From Polyangia bacterium (lineage in GTDB: Bacteria; Myxococcota_A; Polyangia; Polyangiales; Polyangiaceae): DNA of 5,892 nucleotides. Below the pieces are notes generated by a model, which ran no database searches, had not been told where the DNA came from, and was given only the letters and a program-made list of their open reading frames with translations. The stretch covers positions 1 through 5,892 of the forward strand of contig JAUILJ010000552.1 of assembly GCA_030433055.1 (NCBI GenBank), read 5' to 3'. Below are positions 1-4,580 of this stretch, one piece after another (within the stretch, counting starts at the first letter, position 1; each line of letters starts with the position of its first letter). The position numbers were made by a program, and so were the translations under genes.

Positions 1-82
1 CCGGCTGCGTGCGATCCATCCACTCCAAGACCTGGCCCAGGCGGGCGCGGATGGAGTTCACGTTCCAAGTTACGATCTTCAT
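1..82 (-). CDS. xthA: Exodeoxyribonuclease III family protein, N-terminal fragment (runs off left edge)
   Basis: Reading the minus strand from the ATG at 82-80 gives 27 complete codons beginning MKIVTWNVNSIRARLGQ and ending in WMDRTQP, open at the window edge. This is the standard N-terminus of the exonuclease III / AP endonuclease family (Endonuclease/Exonuclease/Phosphatase fold). E. coli XthA begins MKFVSFNINGLRAR, so the first beta-strand, the conserved active-site Asn at residue 7 and the following x-R-A-R match. Family members repair abasic sites in the cytoplasm and remove 3' blocks with a divalent metal. An in-frame ATG at 127-125 would add 15 residues, but the start at 82 places the family N-terminus correctly, although no clear Shine-Dalgarno sequence precedes it. 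The gene is divergent from the receptor gene. Most of the protein, including the catalytic Glu, Asp and His, is outside the window, so integrity cannot be judged. Confidence 0.87.
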   Translation of the reverse strand, partial: MKIVTWNVNSIRARLGQVLEWMDRTQP

Positions 83-484
83 CCGAAATAGTCGGCGCGC
101 CAGCGAGCCGCACCGCGTCGCTCGCATACACCGCGATCAGCGCTGTGGCCAGGTCGACCCAGCCAAACGCGCTTCAAAGGCGAAGAATGCGCAGTGGGGT
201 GCTTTTGCCAGTGGCCGAAGCGCCCAAGGGGTCCCACAAACGCGCGGGCTCGTGACGGTTTTGTTGAGGTTTGAGCGTTCTGGTCGGTCGCCGGCTCGCA
301 CTGAGGTTGCGAGGTGGCTGCGCACTGGGCGTGCGCGAATCCAGGCTGGGCAGCCGGTTCCTCGGGGTGTGGCTTGCTGGCCCTCGGGAGGTCGTCACGG
401 AGAGCGGTTTTCTGTAGTGATCTCGCGGGGCTTGTTTCAGACTCCCGACGCGCTGCTCGCGCTCGCTCCCGCACTGCACGCACC
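83..484. promoter_or_regulatory. Divergent intergenic region, no gene recognised
   Basis: These 402 bases separate the exonuclease start from the receptor start and so must contain the promoter of at least one of them. Open frames cross it on both strands, but their translations are Arg/Ala/Ser-rich, show no domain and look like chance open frames in GC-rich DNA. I see no tRNA, no riboswitch and no clear sigma70-type -35/-10 pair. Two small inverted repeats lie close together: CTCGCA/TGCGAG at 295-300 and 308-313, and GCGCAC/GTGCGC at 320-325 and 331-336 with a 5-base loop. They are short enough to be chance. The location as a control region follows from gene orientation; its content is not resolved. 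Confidence 0.4.
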
Positions 485-3322
485 ATGAGGACTCGAAAAT
501 TGCCGTCGTCGCGTCGCCGCACTCTCGTCTGCCAGCCTGACCCAACAGCCGCTCCGCTTTCACCTGGCGTTCGCCGGGGAACGTCGCTCGGCTTGTTCCT
601 GGCGTTCTCCTTCGCATCCTTCTCCGCCGCAGCCCAGGGCTCGGGCACCGGCGCGGTTCCGAGTGGGAGCTCCGGCGCTGTCGTCAAGCCTGCGAAAGAC
701 GATCCGAAGGCCGCGAAGAAGCCGAAGCTCGTCCCCCCGAAGCTGGTCAAGTTCGCTTCGGCGCCGTACCCCGAGGAAGCGCAGAAAGCCGGCATTCAGG
801 CGGACGTGGTCCTGGAGCTCACGATTGACCAGGACGGCAAGGTCACCGAGGCAAAATCCGTCGAGCCCGTCGGCAATGGCTTCGACGAAGCAGCCGAGGC
901 TGCAGCGCTCGAGTTCGTGTTCGAACCGGCAACCAAGGATGGCAAGCCGATCCCCGCGAAGATTCGCTACAAGTATTCGTTCACGCTCACCCCCGCCGAG
1001 CCGGAAGGGCCGGGCCCTGAGGAGCCCACCAAGCCAGCTGTCCCCAACACGGGAAACATCGGCGGCTCCCTGCGCATCGCCGGCACCAAGGGCCCCCTCG
1101 CGGGTGCCCAGATCCTCGTCACCAGCAACGCTGGCGTGCAGACTGGAACCACCACCGACGGTCAGGGGCGCTGGAAGCTCGAAGGTTTGCCACCTGGAAA
1201 ATACGACGTCGAGATCTCCTCGCCAGGCTTCACTACGGGCAAGTTCCCTTTCGAGATCGAGCCGGGCAAAGAGTACGAGTTCGACTACGCCCTCCCGCCC
1301 GAAGTCGAGGGCGAGGAGGTCACCGTCCAAGGCGTACGGCCACCGCGCGAGGTCACTCGTCGCACCGTGGAACGCCGTGAGATCGCCCGCATCCCCGGCA
1401 CCAGCGGCGATGCGCTTCGCTCGCTTCAGAGCTTGCCTGGTGTCGCGCGACCGCCAGGGCTCGCGGGGCTACTGATCGTTCGAGGCTCGGCTCCTCAGGA
1501 CACGGCTACCTTCGTCGATGGCTCGGAAGTTCCGCTGATCTACCACTTCGGCGGGCTCTCGAGCGTCGTGCCCACCGAGTTGCTCGACCGCATCGACTTC
1601 TATCCAGGTAACTTCAGCGCGCGCTACGGACGGGTGATGGGCGGCATCGTCGACGTCGCGCTGCGTGAACCAGACATCAGCTGCACGGGTCCGTACGGAA
1701 AAGCCAGCGACAAGAAGGGCTGCTACCACGGGATGGCCCAGGTCGATCTGATCGACGCTCGCGTGCTCGTTCAAGGGCCGCTCGGGCCGCTCAAGAACTG
1801 GAGCTTTGCCGCGGCAGGGCGCCGTAGCTGGTTCGATGTGTGGCTCAAGCCCGTGCTCGAAGAGGCCGGTGCCGGCGTCACCAGCGCGCCGGTGTACGAC
1901 GACTACCAGTTCATCGTCGACCACAAGCCGGACTCCAATTCCCGGCTCTCGATGCGCTTCTTCGGCTCCCACGACGAGCTGGAGCTGCTGATCAAGGACC
2001 CGGCGGCTCAAGATCCCGCGTTTGGAGGCAATCTCTCCTTCTCGACCAGCTTCTGGCGCGCGCAGATGCTCTACGAGACGAAGCTGAGCAAGGACCTCGA
2101 GCTCAACACCATGCTCAGCGTGGGTGAGACGAAGCTCGGTTTCTCCGTCTCGAGCTTCCTCTTCGACCTCAGCTTGGTGCCGATCGAGACGCGCAGCGAG
2201 TTTGGTTGGACGCTCACCAAAGGCGCCAAGCTCAACGTCGGGACCGACATCCAGATCGTCCCGTTCGAGGTCGTCGTGCGGGCGCCGCAGCCACCGCGGC
2301 CCGGCGAGCCGGATCCTGGCCCGTTCGTGACGAAGCCTCCGCTCGAGCAGCGCCAGAAGGGGACCGGCTACCGTCCAGCTTGGTACGCCGAAGCCGAGGT
2401 CACTCCGACTCCTCGCCTCCGCGTCGTGCCCGGGGTACGCCTCGACTTCGCCCGCGACTCCGGGCACTCGGACCTCGCACCGCGCATCAACGCTCGCTAC
2501 GACATCGTGAACCCGACGCTGGACGGCGACGAGGACGCGGGGAAGCTCGCGATGCGCACGACCATCAAGGGTGGTGTGGGCGTGTTTCGTCAGCCTCCAC
2601 AGTTTCAGGAGACCGACGATGTGTTCGGCACGCCAGGCCTCGAGTCGAACCAGGCGCTGCACTACAGCGTTGGCGTCGAGCAGGAGTTCACACGCCACAT
2701 CGAGCTCGGAGTCGAGGGCTTCTACAAGGACCTGAGCAACCTGGTAAGTCGCCAGGCCGCGGACGACGGTGGCTTCGACTATGGGAACCGCGGCACCGGC
2801 TACACCATGGGTCTCGAGACTCTCCTCAAGTACAAGCCGGACAAGCACTTCTTCGGCTGGGTCGCCTACACGCTCAGCCGCAGCGTGCGCCAAGAGAGCC
2901 CGGAGGAGGACGAGTACCTCTTCCAGTACGATCAGACGCACAACCTCACCATGCTCGGCAGCTATCGCCTCGGGCGCGGCTGGGAGTTCGGCGCCCGGTT
3001 CCGTGTCATTTCTGGGTCTCTGGACACGCCTGCCCTCAGCGAGCCTGCCCTCACGGCGCTCTATGCGGCCGATGCGGGGGCCTACACGCCACTGCAGGGT
3101 GAGCCTTTCAGCGAGCGGCTCCCGCTGTTCCACCAGCTCGATATCCGTGTGGATAAACGCTGGCAGTTCCGGGACTGGCGGCTATCCGCCTACCTCGACG
3201 TCCAAAACGTGTACAACAACGCTGCTCGAGAGGCGATTCTCTATAACTACAACTTCAGTCGCCGCAGCTACCAACAAGGGCTACCCTTGATCCCGAGCCT
3301 CGGTGTGCGAGGTGAGTTCTGA
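485..3322 (+). CDS. TonB-dependent outer-membrane receptor with fused N-terminal TonB C-terminal domain and CarboxypepD_reg-like domain
   Basis: A 945-residue outer-membrane transporter or receptor. Domains in order: signal peptide about 1-50 (hydrophobic core near 33-47, likely cut after A-A-A at 48-50); Lys/Pro-rich linker 69-89; TonB C-terminal domain about 82-168 (YPEEAQKAG, then V-x-L-x-x-T-I-D-x-D-G-K-V, and F-x-P-A-x-K-D-G-K-P); acidic Pro-rich spacer 169-189; carboxypeptidase-regulatory-like beta-sandwich about 192-268 (TDGQGRWKLEGLPPGKYDV); candidate TonB box EEVTVQG at 277-283; plug about 284-395 (LIVRGSAPQDTATFVDGSEVP, split here only by description; later PGNFSARYGR...GGIVDV); then a barrel of paired aromatic strands ending in a C-terminal Phe, as expected for BAM-assembled proteins. 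The ATG at 485 gives the signal peptide its start, but it lacks a clear Shine-Dalgarno sequence; an upstream GTG at 314 adds implausible sequence. Cys400 and Cys413 probably form a disulfide in an external loop. Substrate is unknown. The coupled lipoprotein gene downstream is the likely partner. Confidence 0.93.
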   Translation: MRTRKLPSSRRRTLVCQPDPTAAPLSPGVRRGTSLGLFLAFSFASFSAAAQGSGTGAVPSGSSGAVVKPAKDDPKAAKKPKLVPPKLVKFASAPYPEEAQKAGIQADVVLELTIDQDGKVTEAKSVEPVGNGFDEAAEAAALEFVFEPATKDGKPIPAKIRYKYSFTLTPAEPEGPGPEEPTKPAVPNTGNIGGSLRIAGTKGPLAGAQILVTSNAGVQTGTTTDGQGRWKLEGLPPGKYDVEISSPGFTTGKFPFEIEPGKEYEFDYALPPEVEGEEVTVQGVRPPREVTRRTVERREIARIPGTSGDALRSLQSLPGVARPPGLAGLLIVRGSAPQDTATFVDGSEVPLIYHFGGLSSVVPTELLDRIDFYPGNFSARYGRVMGGIVDVALREPDISCTGPYGKASDKKGCYHGMAQVDLIDARVLVQGPLGPLKNWSFAAAGRRSWFDVWLKPVLEEAGAGVTSAPVYDDYQFIVDHKPDSNSRLSMRFFGSHDELELLIKDPAAQDPAFGGNLSFSTSFWRAQMLYETKLSKDLELNTMLSVGETKLGFSVSSFLFDLSLVPIETRSEFGWTLTKGAKLNVGTDIQIVPFEVVVRAPQPPRPGEPDPGPFVTKPPLEQRQKGTGYRPAWYAEAEVTPTPRLRVVPGVRLDFARDSGHSDLAPRINARYDIVNPTLDGDEDAGKLAMRTTIKGGVGVFRQPPQFQETDDVFGTPGLESNQALHYSVGVEQEFTRHIELGVEGFYKDLSNLVSRQAADDGGFDYGNRGTGYTMGLETLLKYKPDKHFFGWVAYTLSRSVRQESPEEDEYLFQYDQTHNLTMLGSYRLGRGWEFGARFRVISGSLDTPALSEPALTALYAADAGAYTPLQGEPFSERLPLFHQLDIRVDKRWQFRDWRLSAYLDVQNVYNNAAREAILYNYNFSRRSYQQGLPLIPSLGVRGEF
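728..988 (+). other. TonB C-terminal domain within the receptor gene
   Basis: Codons for receptor residues about 82-168. The translation fits the TonB_C family pattern: a YPxxAxxxG opening, a V-L-E-L-T-I-D-x-D-G-K-V strand-turn-strand, a helix FDEAAEAAALE, and F-x-P-A-x-x-D-G-K-P-I-P before the last strand. In ordinary TonB this domain sits in the periplasm at the end of an inner-membrane-anchored protein and pairs with the TonB box of a receptor. Here it follows a signal peptide, has no separate transmembrane anchor, and is joined to the receptor itself, so it should lie in the periplasm just under the plug. Whether it can bind a TonB box or receive force from ExbB/ExbD is not shown by the sequence. 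Confidence 0.88.
1058..1288 (+). other. Carboxypeptidase-regulatory-like (CarboxypepD_reg) domain within the receptor gene
   Basis: Codons for receptor residues about 192-268. The pattern is G-x-L-x-x-x-x-x-x-P-L-A-G-A, then T-x-T-D-G-x-G-x-W-x-L-x-G-L-P-P-G-x-Y-D-V, then a final beta-strand with G-K-E-Y-E. This matches the small seven-stranded beta-sandwich that precedes the plug in SusC-like and Oar-like TonB-dependent receptors. It is expected to be periplasmic. Its role in such receptors is not settled. Confidence 0.88.
3309..3315 (+). promoter_or_regulatory. Shine-Dalgarno sequence of the lipoprotein gene, inside the receptor gene
   Basis: GAGGTGA lies six bases before the ATG at 3322 and is a near match to the anti-Shine-Dalgarno complement. 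It sits within the last codons of the receptor. With the one-base TGATG overlap (stop 3320-3322, start 3322-3324) it supports this ATG and suggests translational coupling of the two genes. Confidence 0.75.
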
Positions 3323-4440
3323 TGACTGCCAATCGACTAATTGCCAGGTTCCCGCGATTTCGGCGCTCAGTTGCGGCTGCGCGCCCGCCTCGGCGCGGGC
3401 CGTTCACCTCGCGAGCTGGGTGCTGTGCCGTGCTGCTAGCCGGTGGCCTGAGCGTCGCTTGCGGCGCAGAGTTCGACCCCCCGAGCGAGATCAACTCGTT
3501 GCGGGTGCTCGCGGTACAGAAGGACAAGCCGTATCCAAAGCCCGGCGACGAGGTCAATGTCAGCATGCTCTGGCATGACAGCAGCGACAAGGCGCCCCGG
3601 CCAGTGCAGATCGCCTGGTTCAGTGGCTGCTTCAATCCGCCCGGTGACTTCTACTACGGTTGCTACGAGTCGCTGGCACAGGGCCTTGCGGCGGTGGACT
3701 CCGGGCAGCCACCTCCAGAGGGTGTCGGCGTCGGTACGGGGAATCAGTTCAAGTTCACCATCCCCGAAGACATCATCTCTTCTCGACCCAAGTCGAAGGA
3801 CCCCGATCTAATTCCGTACGGATTAGCGTACGTCTTCTTCGCGGCGTGCGCCGGTGAGTTCGGCCCCGCCCCGAAGGGCCAGGGCTTCCCCTTGGCGTGC
3901 TTCGACACCAGCGGCAAGCAGGTTGGCTCGGAGGGGTTCGTCGCAGGCTACACGGGCGCCTACGTATACGACGATTTCTCGAATTCAAACCCCGTGATTA
4001 CCGGGTTTGAGTTCAATGATCAGGTCGTCTTCCCAGACTGCATCGGCGATGCTTGCCTCGCGGATCCGCCGCCGCCCAGCGATGTGTGCGGAGAAGGACT
4101 GGCCTGTGTTCCAGCTTGCGAGGCGGACGGTGACCCTGTGGACTGCCCGGAGATCAAGCTGAGGCCGCTGATCTCGAGCGATGTGGCCGAGGTTGACGAC
4201 GTCGCCGCAGCCTCCGAAGGGCGCAAGGTCACCGAGCAGATGTGGATCAATTACTACGCGGAAAAAGGCGACTTCAAGTCCGCCGTTCGCCTGCTCGCCG
4301 ACGCGCAGAAGGGCTTCAACTCCGACTACGGAACGCGCTTCTACGCCCCGAAGGAGCGTGGCGATATCAAGCTCTGGGCCGTGGCGCACGACAATCGCGG
4401 TGGCACCGAGTGGGTGCGCATCACCGTGCGCGTTCAGTGA
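3322..4440 (+). CDS. Predicted Cys-rich lipoprotein coupled to the TonB-dependent receptor
   Basis: A 372-residue exported protein that I do not recognise as a named family. The N-terminus has a basic region (about residues 5-31) and a hydrophobic stretch CCAVLLAGGLSVA at 34-46, followed by Cys47. S-V-A-C is a weak lipobox, since Ser is unusual at -3, but the position and the following GAEFDPPSEI support lipid attachment. Residues 58-100 (INSLRVLAVQKDKPYPKPGDEV, here shortened in sense to V-L-A-V...P-x-P-G-D-E-V) and the last strands at 348-371 (LWAVAHDNRGGTEWVRI) look like the two ends of an Ig-like beta-sandwich. Between them is a long insertion with Cys at 103, 114, 176, 193, 240, 245, 256, 262, 266 and 275, ten in all, so they could form five disulfides. 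It starts one base inside the receptor stop with a good Shine-Dalgarno sequence. It may be a surface or periplasmic partner of the receptor; the fold and role are inference. Confidence 0.86.
   Translation: MTANRLIARFPRFRRSVAAARPPRRGPFTSRAGCCAVLLAGGLSVACGAEFDPPSEINSLRVLAVQKDKPYPKPGDEVNVSMLWHDSSDKAPRPVQIAWFSGCFNPPGDFYYGCYESLAQGLAAVDSGQPPPEGVGVGTGNQFKFTIPEDIISSRPKSKDPDLIPYGLAYVFFAACAGEFGPAPKGQGFPLACFDTSGKQVGSEGFVAGYTGAYVYDDFSNSNPVITGFEFNDQVVFPDCIGDACLADPPPPSDVCGEGLACVPACEADGDPVDCPEIKLRPLISSDVAEVDDVAAASEGRKVTEQMWINYYAEKGDFKSAVRLLADAQKGFNSDYGTRFYAPKERGDIKLWAVAHDNRGGTEWVRITVRVQ
3981..4014 (+). repeat. Intragenic 12-bp inverted repeat in the lipoprotein gene
   Basis: GAATTCAAACCC at 3981-3992 pairs with GGGTTTGAGTTC at 4003-4014 around a 10-base centre, with one G-T wobble. 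The core TCAAACCC/GGGTTTGA is perfect over 8 bp. The stretch is more AT-rich than the rest of the gene and encodes NSNPVITGFEF. It may be chance or an mRNA hairpin; no function is indicated. Confidence 0.45.
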
Positions 4441-4460
4441 GCTGTTGCTCCCCGTAGGTT

Positions 4461-4495
4461 GGGGGTGAGGCGCGATGAAGCGCCACTCACCGCCC
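4461..4495 (+). terminator. Imperfect hairpin just after the lipoprotein gene, possible terminator
   Basis: Starting 20 bases after the lipoprotein stop, GGTGAG (4464-4469) plus GCGC (4470-4473) pair with GCGC (4480-4483) plus CTCACC (4486-4491). The loop is six bases and CA at 4484-4485 is bulged. GGG at 4461-4463 can extend the stem with CCC at 4493-4495. There is no T-tract. It could help end or protect the receptor-lipoprotein transcript. Confidence 0.4.
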
Positions 4496-4540
4496 CGGCA
4501 TGGCGTCGTTCAGCCTGGGTGGGGTGCGCGGCCTGCTCCA

Positions 4541-4567
4541 GCAGGGGTGTTGAAGTAACACCCCTGC
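4541..4567. terminator. Perfect 11-bp hairpin, likely bidirectional terminator between convergent genes
   Basis: GCAGGGGTGTT at 4541-4551 is followed by a five-base loop and its exact complement AACACCCCTGC at 4557-4567. It lies between the ends of two convergent genes: 100 bases after the plus-strand stop and 14 bases before the stop of the minus-strand gene. The stem is GC-rich and symmetrical, so it would form in either transcript. A T-tract is missing on both sides, which is common for hairpins in GC-rich genomes but makes classical intrinsic termination less certain. Confidence 0.65.
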
Positions 4568-4580
4568 CAGTCAGCGACCG

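Noticed and set aside
314..484. Upstream GTG extension of the receptor by 57 residues
   Set aside because: The added sequence is Arg/Ala/Cys-rich and unlike any receptor N-terminus. It would bury the signal peptide about 90 residues inside the protein.
83..484. Search for a tRNA, CRISPR array, insertion sequence or riboswitch
   Set aside because: No cloverleaf, no regular direct repeats, no transposase fragment and no known aptamer pattern could be seen here or elsewhere in the window.
9..488. 159-residue plus-strand open frame
   Set aside because: It runs antisense over the exonuclease start, is Arg/Ala-rich with no domain or signal, and overlaps the receptor ATG. It looks like a chance open frame.
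79..795. 238-residue minus-strand open frame over the intergenic region and receptor start
   Set aside because: It is antisense to the signal peptide and linker codons, has low-complexity Ala/Arg/Pro composition, and its tail overlaps the true exonuclease start in another frame.
2206..3102. 298-residue plus-strand open frame within the receptor
   Set aside because: It is a frame-shifted shadow of the barrel with very high Arg content and no recognisable domain.
1469..3133. 554-residue minus-strand open frame antisense to the receptor
   Set aside because: Long antisense frames are common opposite GC-rich genes. The translation is Arg/Glu/Ala/Val-rich without a family pattern, while the plus strand encodes a coherent plug and barrel.
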